Source: Hippasteria phrygiana
Taxonomy: Eukaryota; Echinodermata; Asteroidea; Valvatida; Goniasteridae
Direction: 5' to 3'
NCBI GenBank assembly: GCA_037893225.1
Contig: JAZGUH010000204.1
Coordinates: 1,426,001-1,490,000 of the forward strand
Length of the DNA stretch: 64,000 nucleotides
Shown: in pieces, positions 48,589 to 57,634 of the stretch
How the letters are laid out: each line of letters begins with the position of its first letter
Numbering within the stretch: the first letter of the stretch is position 1
The notes under the pieces: model-generated
The model's input: the letters and a program-made list of their open reading frames with translations, nothing else
Told to the model about the DNA's origin: nothing
Databases searched by the model: none
Position numbers and translations under genes: made by a program

Positions 48589-48711
48589 ACGAAAACAAGG
48601 GCTGTTTTGGAAAAGTTTCCAAAACAGCCCAAAAAAAAAACAGAACAAAAACAATGCCTTTTCCGACTGGTTGTCGGAAAAGCCAAAAATAAATAAAAAC
48701 TAGACATCTGG
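47380..48711. repeat. TGACGTCA-rich repeat, left of Polinton
   Basis: Same family as 30.9-32.6 kb (gatgacgtcatcatgacgtc, atcggacctatccttatatg, gtgaccaaagtgccacc). Ends in aaaactagacatctgg, the Polinton target; aaaactagacatctggtaca also occurs uninterrupted at 48.38-48.40 kb. Confidence 0.85.
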
Positions 48712-48937
48712 AGTAGTAAGGTAAATGCCGATTCAGCGACAAATCCTGTTTTTTCACTTTTCTGTCCAATTTTGCTGTAGGTATATACGTCAAATTTTTA
48801 AAAAACAAAATAGTCAAAAAATCGCCCAAAAATCGCCCAAAATTTTGCTGGGGTACTACACACCAAAATTTGCACAAAATCAAGAAAATAAAAAGTGTTT
48901 TCCATAGTCCACAAGCGTACGAAAACGCCCGGGCGCC
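48712..48937 (+). repeat. Polinton left terminal inverted repeat
   Basis: 226 bp, complementary to 63162-63376 with only a few substitutions. It carries an extra 11-bp copy of atcgcccaaaa near 48830. It ends in the palindromic cccgggcg region. The termini are where the protein-primed polymerase is expected to start replication. Confidence 0.95.
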
Positions 48938-49042
48938 AGGGTAAACAAGATATTGCTCTAAAATAACATGATTTGTCGTATGTCAAAAAAAATTAAATAT
49001 TTTTTTATTTTTAAAAAAAATATTATATTGCTATTATAAAAG
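48938..49042. promoter_or_regulatory. AT-rich leader of POLB
   Basis: About 105 bp between the inverted repeat and the polymerase start, with poly-A/T tracts and tataaaag directly before ATG. The same tataaaag precedes the gene at 60636, so it may be a core promoter or start context. Confidence 0.4.
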
Positions 49043-52000
49043 ATGGAAACACAACCCACGATTCGAGGATACAATAGATGGAACAAAATATCTTTAAAAA
49101 GATATATCGATAAGTATAACTTATCTTTAGGAACACCAACAGGACGCCGTAATACGTATATCAGACGAGATTATATTCGAGCTATAAAAGAAGAAGAAGA
49201 CAAATTTAAAAATTTGAGAATACGATCTAAAGCTTCGTTAGTGCAACTCGCGCACGATACAAATATTCGGGTCGTTTCAACGGGTAGAAATGGTCGAGCG
49301 ATAAAAAAAGATTACATCGAAGCAATAAAAAGATTTAAGGAGCAAAATACTTTTCGGGAATCAGACTTTCGAGAGACTAGAAGATTTGAAAACAGTTATC
49401 GAAATTTGGAACTGATTCCGAGTCTGTTTATCGACGATCCAGAGCAATTTTACGACACCCATACGTCGATGATAAAAAACAAAATCGTCTCTGAGTTAAT
49501 AAAAATAAAAACGATGAAACTACAGATCGCTATGAAAATAAAGTATGTAAAAAAATCAGGTGTTGAGACTAAAACACAAACCGCTATTCATTTTAGTTAC
49601 CAAAATCGAGTCTTAAACAAGAGCGAGATAGCTACGACTATTAGGAAACAATATGAAACGATATTATCTCAGATAGATAAATTTACGAATAAAGGAAGTG
49701 GTTGGACTATAGATAAAATAGTCGCGTTTTACATTAACATAAACAGAGTTAACCCTCTGGTAGGCGCTTCTTACGTAAAACTACCCGAATATATAATTAA
49801 AAAACACGCAACCGTCAACATCATAAATGAAGATCAAGAGTGTATAAGATGGTGTTTAAGAGCCGCCCTAGGTATATATACCGATAAAGTTAAAAACCAA
49901 ATAGAAACCAACCCGCTGTATAGTTGGCAAAAAAACAGAGCTTCTAATTATAAAACCGATGACGGATTAAATTTTAAGGACATAGACTTCCCCACACCCA
50001 TAAATCAGATAGCGAGAATAGAAAGACAAAACGATATAAGTATAAACGTGTTAGGATATGACACAGACTGCAAAAATAAAACCCACCCACAAGATAAAAG
50101 GGGCTTGATATATCCGCTATATTTATCTAAAAGACCATACGATATAAAAACTATCAGTTTGCTATTATTTGACGGTCATTATTGTTGGATAAGTGACTTA
50201 CCTAGATTCTTATCTGGCGTTACCAATAGTCAGCATCGTAAAATATTTTGCTTGAGATGTTTAACCTATTTTAATTCTAAAGAGAAGCTGGACATACACA
50301 TAAAAGATTGTGAAGGAATAGACTCTGCTTTATCTACTATTAAAATGCCGCATGAAAATTCGAACAAATACTTGGACAAAAGCAAATTAATGTTTAAAAA
50401 CTTTAAGAATTTACAAGATGCACCCTATGTCATATACGCTGATTTTGAATCTATCTTGGTACCCTCTACACCCCAAGAAAAAACAAAGGAGCCGTCGAGT
50501 AAAACTCACGAACATAGAGCCTGCGGTTATTCGTACGTTGTAGTCAGATGCGATGGCCGACAGATCAAGCGAAAGACTTATAGAGGCGAACGCGCTATAG
50601 ACAATTTTATAACCTCGTTGCAAGAACTCGAACCTAAGATTAATGAATTACTAGCTCGAAGTAAGCCGATAATATATACGCTAAAAGAAGAAAAGATACA
50701 CCTAAACTCTAGCGAGTGCTGGATTTGCGAAAAACCAATTTATCCAAATTACTCGTGTAATTGCCTGTGCTGCAAACCCGTAGAACCTAAAAGTAAAGAA
50801 GAACTGGAAGAATACACGTACGAAAACGAAAAGGGATACGTCGAGAAAACATGTATGTTTTGCCAAAAGAAAATTAACAAATTTCGAAAAGTAAGAGATC
50901 ATTGTCACACTACAGGCAAGTACAGAGGAGCCGCACACGCTTACTGTAATCTTAAATTACGAGTAAAACCCAACGAAACGAAAATACCGGTCGTCTTTCA
51001 CAACTTAGAAAATTATGACGCGCACTTGATCATGCAGGGTATTTCTAAGTATCAACAAGATATCTGGTGTATACCCAAAAATTCAGAAAAATACATTTCA
51101 TTTTCGATCGGCCAATATAGATTTATCGACTCATTTCATTTTATGTCTAGCGGTCTCGACAAATTGGTAACGTCTTGCCCGAGAGACGCCTTTAGGCTAC
51201 TCCTGAAACGTTATGGCGAAGAAAACGCAGACCTCTTATTACAAAAGGGTGTATATCCGTACGAGTACATGGACAGCTTTGAACGATTTAGCGAGAGTAG
51301 TTTGCCGCCGAAAGAATCTTTTTACAGCGCTCTAAAAGACAAACATATAACGGACGAAGACTACGAAAGAGCGCAACGAGTATGGCAGACCTTTAACATA
51401 AAAAACATGGGCGAATATCACGACTTGTACGTAACAGCGGATACTCTATTACTAGCCGGTGTATTTGAGAATTTTAGGCAAATGTGTAGAATGAATTACA
51501 AGTTGGATCCTGCCAACTACTTCACAGCACCGGGATTAAGTTGGGACGCTTTATTAAGACATACTAAAATAGAATTAGAGCTCTTGACGGATGTAGATAA
51601 ACATATATTTTTTGAAAAAGCGAAAAGAGGAGGAATATCGAGCGTTGGCTCATGTCGCTATGCCAAGGCCAACAATAAGTATCTGAAAGATTATGAGCAA
51701 GATAAACCCGATTCGTATATTCTCTATCTAGACGCCAACAACCTCTACGGATGGGCCATGAGTCGACCGCTACCTTACGGAGGATTTAAATGGGTCAGTA
51801 CGAGTCAATTTACTCACGATCATATCATGGCGTTAAAAGATAAGGCTTCAACGGGATATATGTTCGAAGTTGACCTGGAATATCCAGCCGAACTACACGA
51901 TCTACACAACGATTATCCTTTAGCCGCCGATAATATAATCATACCTGAAGAATGGTTATCGGAGTATCAACGAAAGTTGGCGAGTGAGATAGGAAATGGA

Positions 52001-52993
52001 GCTAAGGTAAAAAAATTAACCGGTACGCTATATCGCAAAGAAAAATATGTATTGCACTATGTCAATTTAAAACAGTGTTTGAGGTTAGGCATAAAACTAA
52101 ATAAAGTACATCGGGCGTTACAATTTAAACAAAAACCTTGGATGAAATCATACATCGATAAAAACACGCAACTCAGAACGAAAGCAAAGTCGGATTTTGA
52201 AAAAGACTTTTTTAAATTAATGAATAATTCTGTATTCGGCAAAACGATGGAAAATGTCAGAAATAGAATAGATGGTGTGCTATTAAGAAACGATCAAGTA
52301 AAAGAATACGAAAAAATAGTTTCTAAACCTTGTTACAAGTCTACTACAGCGTTTAAAGAATGCGGCCTCTCATTCGTGGAATCGTACAAAAAGAAAACGT
52401 ATTTAAATAAGCCCATCTATTGCGGCGTTAGTATCTTAGACTTGTCGAAAACTCTAATGTACGACTTTTATTACAATCAATTAAAAAAGACGTACGGCGA
52501 TAAAGTAAGATTGATGTATACAGACACGGACTCGCTGCTTTTGATTATCTATACGAAAGACGTTTACCGAGATCTGGAAAAACAGTCTGACTTGTACGAT
52601 TTTTCTAACTACGAGAAAGACCACTTTTTATACGACGATACTAACAAGAAAGTTATCGGTAAATTTAAAGACGAATGCGGAGGAAAAGTCATAAGCGAAG
52701 CTACTTGCATCAGATCGAAGATGTACTCAATTTTATACGGCGATGAGGTTATAAAAAAGGCCAAAGGCGTAAGCCGAGTGGTTATAAACAACGATCTATC
52801 TTACGAAAAGTATAAGCGATGTGTTTTATCTAACGAATGCTATTCAAACAAGATGATTCGTTTTGGAACAGAGCGCCACATGATATACACGGAGGCTCAG
52901 ATCAAGCAATCTTTAAATCCTTTAGATACGAAGAGATATATTTTACCAGACGGTATAAACACTCTGGCTTACGGTCATTATTCTAGCCTTTAG
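49043..52993 (+). CDS. POLB: Protein-primed family B DNA polymerase
   Basis: 1,316 residues, full length for Polinton POLB, which copies the element from a protein primer. The N terminus (1-110) is basic and repeats a short helical module (KDYIEAIKRF, RDYIRAIKEE). A C2H2-like cluster (CLRC...H...C) lies near residues 410-428. Exonuclease motifs: I, YADFES at about 465; II, HNLENYDAH at about 653; III, YHDLYVTADT at about 793. Between I and II is a C-x2-C...DHCH...YC cluster like the HNH/endonuclease VII fold. Polymerase motifs: A, LDANNLYG at about 896; B, KLMNNSVFGKT at about 1057; C, YTDTDS at about 1158; then KKAKG at about 1238. All catalytic aspartates are present. It converges on the minus-strand gene ending at 53032, 38 bp away. 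The ATG follows tataaaag. Confidence 0.97.
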   Translation: METQPTIRGYNRWNKISLKRYIDKYNLSLGTPTGRRNTYIRRDYIRAIKEEEDKFKNLRIRSKASLVQLAHDTNIRVVSTGRNGRAIKKDYIEAIKRFKEQNTFRESDFRETRRFENSYRNLELIPSLFIDDPEQFYDTHTSMIKNKIVSELIKIKTMKLQIAMKIKYVKKSGVETKTQTAIHFSYQNRVLNKSEIATTIRKQYETILSQIDKFTNKGSGWTIDKIVAFYININRVNPLVGASYVKLPEYIIKKHATVNIINEDQECIRWCLRAALGIYTDKVKNQIETNPLYSWQKNRASNYKTDDGLNFKDIDFPTPINQIARIERQNDISINVLGYDTDCKNKTHPQDKRGLIYPLYLSKRPYDIKTISLLLFDGHYCWISDLPRFLSGVTNSQHRKIFCLRCLTYFNSKEKLDIHIKDCEGIDSALSTIKMPHENSNKYLDKSKLMFKNFKNLQDAPYVIYADFESILVPSTPQEKTKEPSSKTHEHRACGYSYVVVRCDGRQIKRKTYRGERAIDNFITSLQELEPKINELLARSKPIIYTLKEEKIHLNSSECWICEKPIYPNYSCNCLCCKPVEPKSKEELEEYTYENEKGYVEKTCMFCQKKINKFRKVRDHCHTTGKYRGAAHAYCNLKLRVKPNETKIPVVFHNLENYDAHLIMQGISKYQQDIWCIPKNSEKYISFSIGQYRFIDSFHFMSSGLDKLVTSCPRDAFRLLLKRYGEENADLLLQKGVYPYEYMDSFERFSESSLPPKESFYSALKDKHITDEDYERAQRVWQTFNIKNMGEYHDLYVTADTLLLAGVFENFRQMCRMNYKLDPANYFTAPGLSWDALLRHTKIELELLTDVDKHIFFEKAKRGGISSVGSCRYAKANNKYLKDYEQDKPDSYILYLDANNLYGWAMSRPLPYGGFKWVSTSQFTHDHIMALKDKASTGYMFEVDLEYPAELHDLHNDYPLAADNIIIPEEWLSEYQRKLASEIGNGAKVKKLTGTLYRKEKYVLHYVNLKQCLRLGIKLNKVHRALQFKQKPWMKSYIDKNTQLRTKAKSDFEKDFFKLMNNSVFGKTMENVRNRIDGVLLRNDQVKEYEKIVSKPCYKSTTAFKECGLSFVESYKKKTYLNKPIYCGVSILDLSKTLMYDFYYNQLKKTYGDKVRLMYTDTDSLLLIIYTKDVYRDLEKQSDLYDFSNYEKDHFLYDDTNKKVIGKFKDECGGKVISEATCIRSKMYSILYGDEVIKKAKGVSRVVINNDLSYEKYKRCVLSNECYSNKMIRFGTERHMIYTEAQIKQSLNPLDTKRYILPDGINTLAYGHYSSL

Positions 52994-53031
52994 TCTATTC
53001 TAGCCAGAAAAACTCAGTTCGGGTCACTGTT

Positions 53032-53745
53032 CTAACCAGAACAAGACGATCGATAAATATCTAATCGAAAAATAAATTTCTTATGGTTATTATCAATTAA
53101 CTCACCGTCACAATCTCTAAAAGAAAAACTCAGTTCGGGTATTTTACTCCTAATTAGAGGTATGGCTGTTTTTCTTTGATTCTGGAACGACGCGATTACA
53201 TCCGATTCAGATGTAACCGGTATAACGTCTAACAAGTACGTACCCCTTCCGTTATAAAAATTATTAGACGTAGATAACTGATCGCAATGTAAAAAAATTG
53301 CATTCGCATTATTCATATTATAATACCCTACAAGTTCGCCATTAAGGGGTAACCATACGCCCGGTAGACCCAACACTTTTTGAGCATATGGATCGAATCT
53401 AATGGTAATTGTTGTACCTTCCGGTAGTGAGGTACTACCTGCAGCAAAAACAATTTTTCTATTAATCTTGTCAGCGTAAACTCTGATTACAAGTAATTTA
53501 TTAAATTCAGCTATTAACCCATCGATATCATAATTTCCAGGTGGAATTACCGCTTCGCCGTTAGTTAACTCTCGTCCAGCAAATAAACCCCATTCTATAG
53601 TCATACGTTGAGTTATATTATAGAAACCGATGGTAAATATCGCGCTGTTTAAACTCATACTGTAATCTCCATTAGAGTTATCTATAGGTTTTGACAGACT
53701 AAAAGTTTGTTCGTTGCCAACCATTTCAAAAACGTGCGATTCCAT
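53032..53745 (-). CDS. Paralogue 1, candidate minor capsid/spike protein
   Basis: 237 residues. It shares with the next gene a nearly identical N terminus (MESHVFEM...KPIDNSNGDYSMSLNSA) and a central block (AIFLHCDQLSTSNNFYNGRG). Between and after these the two proteins differ. The C-terminal pattern LSFSFRD-DGELI looks like the last strands of the beta-rich putative penton-like protein of other Polintons, so a minor capsid or surface role is inferred, not shown. No signal peptide or membrane segment. Starts in ATAAAATGG. Nineteen bases of its C-terminal coding region (53122-53140) are repeated just beyond its stop codon (53006-53024), a possible scar of cassette exchange. Confidence 0.75.
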   Translation of the reverse strand: MESHVFEMVGNEQTFSLSKPIDNSNGDYSMSLNSAIFTIGFYNITQRMTIEWGLFAGRELTNGEAVIPPGNYDIDGLIAEFNKLLVIRVYADKINRKIVFAAGSTSLPEGTTITIRFDPYAQKVLGLPGVWLPLNGELVGYYNMNNANAIFLHCDQLSTSNNFYNGRGTYLLDVIPVTSESDVIASFQNQRKTAIPLIRSKIPELSFSFRDCDGELIDNNHKKFIFRLDIYRSSCSG

Positions 53746-53789
53746 TTTATTTAAGCTAAAAAAAGCTTTAAAAAATCTTCAAAAATAGC

Positions 53790-54488
53790 TTAAAATTTAC
53801 CTATCGTCAAGTTAAAACTAATCTTTTTTCCTCGATTATATATTAATGCGCCATCGCGGTCTCTGATACTAAAGCTAAGTTGATTTATCCTAGCACCCGC
53901 AAGTCTATGGGCTTGAGTGCTTTGGCGTTCGATAAGCGTATCGCCTCTTTTTGTTATCGGTATAACGTCTAACAAGTACGTACCCCTTCCGTTATAAAAA
54001 TTATTAGACGTAGATAACTGATCGCAATGTAAAAAAATTGCATCGACAGGCATTGTATTATAATGCCCTATATAATCTACGCCAAAAACTAAGTTTTTGA
54101 CCGTTATCCCCAACAATTGTTTAATGTTTTTATCAAAGCGTAGAACGTTATTTTCTTCCGTTACATTTAAAGATATTTTTTTATTAAGTTTATCTACAGA
54201 GACTTCTAACCAAACTAATTTACTGAGTCTCTCTTCGATCCAATCTATATCGTAATATCCAGCCGGAATATCAATTCTACCATCCGTACTACCCGTTCTT
54301 CTTCCCGTGCTTGGGTTGACTTGATGTATAAAATAGAGAATTTCGCTATTACTAGTTATATTATAAAACCCCGCGTTTACTATCGCGCTGTTTAAACTCA
54401 TACTGTAATCTCCATTAGAGTTATCTATAGGTTTTGACAGACTAAAAGTTTGTTCGTTATCAAACATTTCAAAAACGTGCGATTCCAT
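53790..54488 (-). CDS. Paralogue 2, candidate minor capsid/spike protein
   Basis: 232 residues, same architecture as the gene at 53032-53745 and transcribed from the same side of a 40-bp intergenic gap. Identity is concentrated in two blocks: the first 30 or so residues, and an 86-bp exact match (53958-54043 with 53218-53303). The middle (residues 40-140) and the end differ strongly, though a LSFSIRDRDGALI end keeps the same pattern. Unequal divergence in adjacent genes suggests gene conversion of the shared blocks or selection for variety in the others. Starts in ATAAAATGG. Confidence 0.75.
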   Translation of the reverse strand: MESHVFEMFDNEQTFSLSKPIDNSNGDYSMSLNSAIVNAGFYNITSNSEILYFIHQVNPSTGRRTGSTDGRIDIPAGYYDIDWIEERLSKLVWLEVSVDKLNKKISLNVTEENNVLRFDKNIKQLLGITVKNLVFGVDYIGHYNTMPVDAIFLHCDQLSTSNNFYNGRGTYLLDVIPITKRGDTLIERQSTQAHRLAGARINQLSFSIRDRDGALIYNRGKKISFNLTIGKF

Positions 54489-54528
54489 TTTATTAGAACA
54501 TTAAAATATTTGGTTTATTAAAAATAAA
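54489..54528. promoter_or_regulatory. Bidirectional 40-bp intergenic gap
   Basis: Separates divergent genes at 54488 (minus) and 54529 (plus). It is almost pure A/T, and both genes start in ATAAAATG, so any core promoters must be here or inside the genes. Confidence 0.4.
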
Positions 54529-56076
54529 ATGAAATTCGCTCAATTTGTGAAATTTTTAGACCCTAATAATCAACCGGTAACGAATGCTCTAGATATTGCG
54601 AATCTAGCTAGAGGTCAAGACTACTCAACGACTAGCGACAAGTATGAAGCGATAACCCCGGAGAGTACCCCGTTAAACATGCACTTGAGTCAACTTAGCA
54701 TCATCGTAAACACCAACGACAACAGGTCTTTTATCGCTCGACCAGTTGATATATTTAGCGCTTATAAAATGTCCGACGTAAAACACGACGAAGTGGTACA
54801 ACGCTATGCATCAGACCCTATGACGTTTTATCAAAATCAACTCAACTTCGCATTTTGGTGCGCGACGTCGGGTTGCGGCGTAGGACTAGACTTATTGCTT
54901 CATGAAAACCCCGTAATATCTGCTTTATTCAAGTTTCACGTGTATTTCACGATCAGAAAGATACTATACTTTCTAAAATGCCCAATTTTAGGAGACAATA
55001 TATTCGACGATCTAAACAATAACATCGATAACGGCGCTTATATCGATACTTGTCGACGCTTTCAAGTCGATCCAAACGTGAGTTTTAAACAGACTGCGGA
55101 CTTAACTTCTGGAGGATTAGGTACGGCGTATTATTACAATATGGACTCGCATAAATATATACCCGTACCCGGTAGAAATTACGATCCTCGCGAGCTCATC
55201 AATGAGCATGCCTCCGCTAAATACTCTGGCGCTACCTATATGGGTTTTGGAGAGTCGGGTGATGCGTATCATTTTAGTAGCTATACAGTCTCGTGGATCA
55301 GGCAATCCGTAGACGTTATACGACTCGGTTTTAGAAAGTTTATACGTCAGAAGAGCTCGTTTACCGACGTTGGTATAGAAAAAATAAACGAAAGCGTTAG
55401 AACGTACGTGTACGCCATACTCGGTGCGCAAGCCCAAACAAAAACGAGTATACTAACTGCAGGTACCGGATTAGATGCGCAAAGACAATTTGAAAATATA
55501 GTAGAAGAAGTAATCAACAGCCATACGGACTTGGAATCTTCTATAACCAGATTTCAAGATTCTTTACAGTACGCTAGAAGCTCGTTAAACTTTGTGATTA
55601 GCCCTGGATTGTACTTAATTCCATCAAATATGGAGCTTTTAGTCGGTATTCACCAAGGTTATAATAATAATATACAGATAGCTACACCCGGCGCATCGAT
55701 AGGATTAAATATCAACTTGAACTCAGACGTCGTAGCCACGCCTATACCCTCACCAACCCCTACACCTACACCTACACAAACCCCAACACCCCCTCCACCT
55801 ACACCTACACCTACACCACCTACACCAACCCCAACACCACCCCCTACACCGCCCCCAACACTAACCCTTGCACCGCCCCCACCATCTCCTGTAAAAGAGA
55901 GGCGTACGCCCTACGAGCGTAGCTACGCGAGTACATCTACCCAGCAGAATTTAGACGATTTAGAAAATTTAGACCCACCGCCAGACTCGCACGAACAAGA
56001 AAAAACGGCTTTAGTCGTTGGATTAATGGCCGTTGCTGGGGTTGGGTATCTAGCTTACGATATTTTACGTCGCTGA
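54529..56076 (+). CDS. Polinton-conserved protein with Pro/Thr linker and C-terminal membrane anchor
   Basis: 515 residues. The N-terminal 390 residues form a globular region; segments such as FAFWCATSGCGVG, YFTIRKIL and YVYAILGAQAQTKTSI are of a kind seen in proteins of invertebrate Polintons and related adintoviruses. I cannot name a biochemical function. Residues about 404-454 are a Pro/Thr-rich linker of PTPTP repeats; after a short charged stretch (ERRTPYERSYAS) comes a membrane segment at about 492-513 (LVVGLMAVAGVGYLAYDIL) and an RR end. A virion or virion-membrane protein is a reasonable inference. Its end overlaps the minus-strand integrase gene by 12 bp. Starts in ATAAAATG. Confidence 0.85.
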   Translation: MKFAQFVKFLDPNNQPVTNALDIANLARGQDYSTTSDKYEAITPESTPLNMHLSQLSIIVNTNDNRSFIARPVDIFSAYKMSDVKHDEVVQRYASDPMTFYQNQLNFAFWCATSGCGVGLDLLLHENPVISALFKFHVYFTIRKILYFLKCPILGDNIFDDLNNNIDNGAYIDTCRRFQVDPNVSFKQTADLTSGGLGTAYYYNMDSHKYIPVPGRNYDPRELINEHASAKYSGATYMGFGESGDAYHFSSYTVSWIRQSVDVIRLGFRKFIRQKSSFTDVGIEKINESVRTYVYAILGAQAQTKTSILTAGTGLDAQRQFENIVEEVINSHTDLESSITRFQDSLQYARSSLNFVISPGLYLIPSNMELLVGIHQGYNNNIQIATPGASIGLNINLNSDVVATPIPSPTPTPTPTQTPTPPPPTPTPTPPTPTPTPPPTPPPTLTLAPPPPSPVKERRTPYERSYASTSTQQNLDDLENLDPPPDSHEQEKTALVVGLMAVAGVGYLAYDILRR

Positions 56077-57072
56077 GGAAGGTGGTAACTCAGTATCTGA
56101 TGGAACGACCATTAATTCTTTCTTAACGAACGATCTCTTGGGGCCGTGAGTCAGCCAGTACAACGCGGGCTGTCCAGGATTTGTCGTTCTCCTTCTGATC
56201 GTATACATTTCTAAGCTCCAAATAGGATCGGTAGCTCTTCTTCTAGCGTCTTTTTCGAGCTCTCCAGGAGCGTAAAGATATCTAACGATATCGTCATTTA
56301 CGCTTAGCGCGACTTCGGGGCTCTTGAGCCCTGAGGAACTCAATTGTTTTATTTCTAACTGAGACATAGCCGCTCTAGGAGTTAACGGTTTACCTTTCAT
56401 AGTCGATATCAATCTAGTTTCTTCGTCGTTTAACGCCTTTATGACATCGGGCAATCTTTTTACCCACTCGCGACTACGCTCGGTAGGCTCTAACATTTCT
56501 TGAGCGTATTGATGACCGAATAATCTTTCGGCTAAAGTACGATTAAATCTTTCTACTATACCTTGAGCTCTATGATTACCAACCTCGCCTTTCTGCACTA
56601 CGACGTTGCGAGTCCGCATCAAAGTATTAAATTCAGCCATAAATTCTGTACCGGGGTCTACTTTTATCGTGAGAGGCCAAGACAAGGGCGATCTTTTGTA
56701 AATCTTTTTTATCGCCTCTACAACTTGAGTACTCGTTTTATTCGTCAAGGGTTCAGCTTCTTTATATCGAGTGGCCACATCGACGATCGTCAACGCGTAT
56801 TTATATCTTTTGCGTTTAACTACATCGTGAGGTAGATACAACAGATCCGCTTGATGTTGTTCATTAGGCCGTGCGATAACCTTATTGAGACTCGTAGGTC
56901 TCGGTATAAAACTGGGGGCTGGTAAATATATTTGCCACATGGCTTGTTTTCTCAACCAATTTCTAACGTCTGGCTCGGGTACGTTAGCTTTTAACGACAA
57001 TTTTTTTATAGCTCCTGCACCTTTCCAATATCCTTTAGGGCTGTAAAATATTTTACTTAGTTTTGTTTCCAT
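56065..57072 (-). CDS. INT: Retroviral-type integrase (rve)
   Basis: 335 residues; catalyses strand transfer of the element ends into host DNA. The catalytic triad is D76 (QHQADLLYL), D139 (IKVDPGTEF) and E174 (GIVERFNRTL), a D-x62-D-x34-E spacing typical of retroviral and Polinton integrases. The N terminus is a small helical region with VRNWLRKQAMWQIY. The C-terminal third has the conserved RYLYAPGELEKD...RRRATDPIWS block and ends KRSFVKKELMVVP, probably an SH3-like DNA-binding domain. The frame is intact. It is divergent from the gene at 57114 across 41 bp, and the start context is ATAAAATGG. Confidence 0.96.
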   Translation of the reverse strand: METKLSKIFYSPKGYWKGAGAIKKLSLKANVPEPDVRNWLRKQAMWQIYLPAPSFIPRPTSLNKVIARPNEQHQADLLYLPHDVVKRKRYKYALTIVDVATRYKEAEPLTNKTSTQVVEAIKKIYKRSPLSWPLTIKVDPGTEFMAEFNTLMRTRNVVVQKGEVGNHRAQGIVERFNRTLAERLFGHQYAQEMLEPTERSREWVKRLPDVIKALNDEETRLISTMKGKPLTPRAAMSQLEIKQLSSSGLKSPEVALSVNDDIVRYLYAPGELEKDARRRATDPIWSLEMYTIRRRTTNPGQPALYWLTHGPKRSFVKKELMVVPSDTELPPSSAT

Positions 57073-57113
57073 TTTATTTTATACTTTGTAAAAATTTTAA
57101 CGACTTATTAAAA
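57073..57113. promoter_or_regulatory. Bidirectional 41-bp intergenic gap
   Basis: A/T-rich spacer between integrase (minus) and the small membrane protein gene (plus). It includes a tataaaat-like sequence when read towards the integrase. Confidence 0.4.
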
Positions 57114-57527
57114 ATGGCGGGTGTATTTATGATGATAGGTGGAGCTCTTGTAAACGCTTTAGCATTTACAGGATCAAGCTTTATATTTTCTAAGCTAGGT
57201 GGGTCGTCGGACGTAGAACGTAAACGACACGACCTCGCTTTAGAACAATTAACTCGAGCTAAACAAGAGTGGATGGAACAAAGAACCAAGGTTCTAGATT
57301 ATCTAAACGATCGACTACATAAAGAAGCCAGGGCTCAAAAAGATTTTAAAAATGTAGATGATGCGTTGAGACTATATAACGAAGTAACCAACGAAGATAT
57401 GCGATTACCTCGCGAACCTGTATTGTCGGACTTTTACGTGCCCAGCGAAGGTCAAAAAGATGGTGAAATTGCATTTATCGTAGGAGGCACTGCTGTTTTA
57501 GGTTATTTAGTTTATAAGTTTGTTTAA
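57114..57527 (+). CDS. Small Polinton membrane protein with coiled-coil middle
   Basis: 137 residues from ATG 57114 (MAGVFMMIGG); an upstream in-frame extension without ATG is rejected because it would overlap the integrase start. A hydrophobic N-terminal segment (about 3-27), a charged helical middle (ERKRHDLALEQLTRAKQEW...YLNDRLHKEAR) and a C-terminal hydrophobic end (IAFIVGGTAVLGYLVYKFV) suggest both ends enter a membrane. Between them is a proline-containing LSDFYVPSEGQKDGE motif; similar proteins occur in invertebrate Polintons, but the function is unknown. Lies upstream of the capsid gene on the same strand. Confidence 0.85.
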   Translation: MAGVFMMIGGALVNALAFTGSSFIFSKLGGSSDVERKRHDLALEQLTRAKQEWMEQRTKVLDYLNDRLHKEARAQKDFKNVDDALRLYNEVTNEDMRLPREPVLSDFYVPSEGQKDGEIAFIVGGTAVLGYLVYKFV

Positions 57528-57634
57528 AAGTGTTTGCTTTTTGTTTTAGGTTTCGTTAAGTAAAATAGTTTGTATAAAAGTTTAAGTTTGTTTAAAAGTT
57601 TTTTACTTTTTATTTTTTTGTTTCGTTAAGTAAA
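57528..57634 (+). promoter_or_regulatory. Leader of the capsid gene with duplicated motif
   Basis: The sequence gtttcgttaagtaaaat occurs twice (about 57550-57566 and 57620-57636), the second running into the capsid ATG; gtttgtttaaaagt-like segments also recur. This is the longest non-coding gap among the structural genes and may hold the strong promoter expected for a capsid protein. Confidence 0.45.

Noticed and set aside
48384..48883. Phenylalanine-rich minus-strand open frames left of the Polinton
   Set aside because: Produced by a poly-A run and the TGACGTCA repeat tail.
57063..57113. N-terminal extension of the small membrane protein
   Set aside because: No ATG, and it overlaps the integrase start; ATG 57114 has the usual A-rich context.
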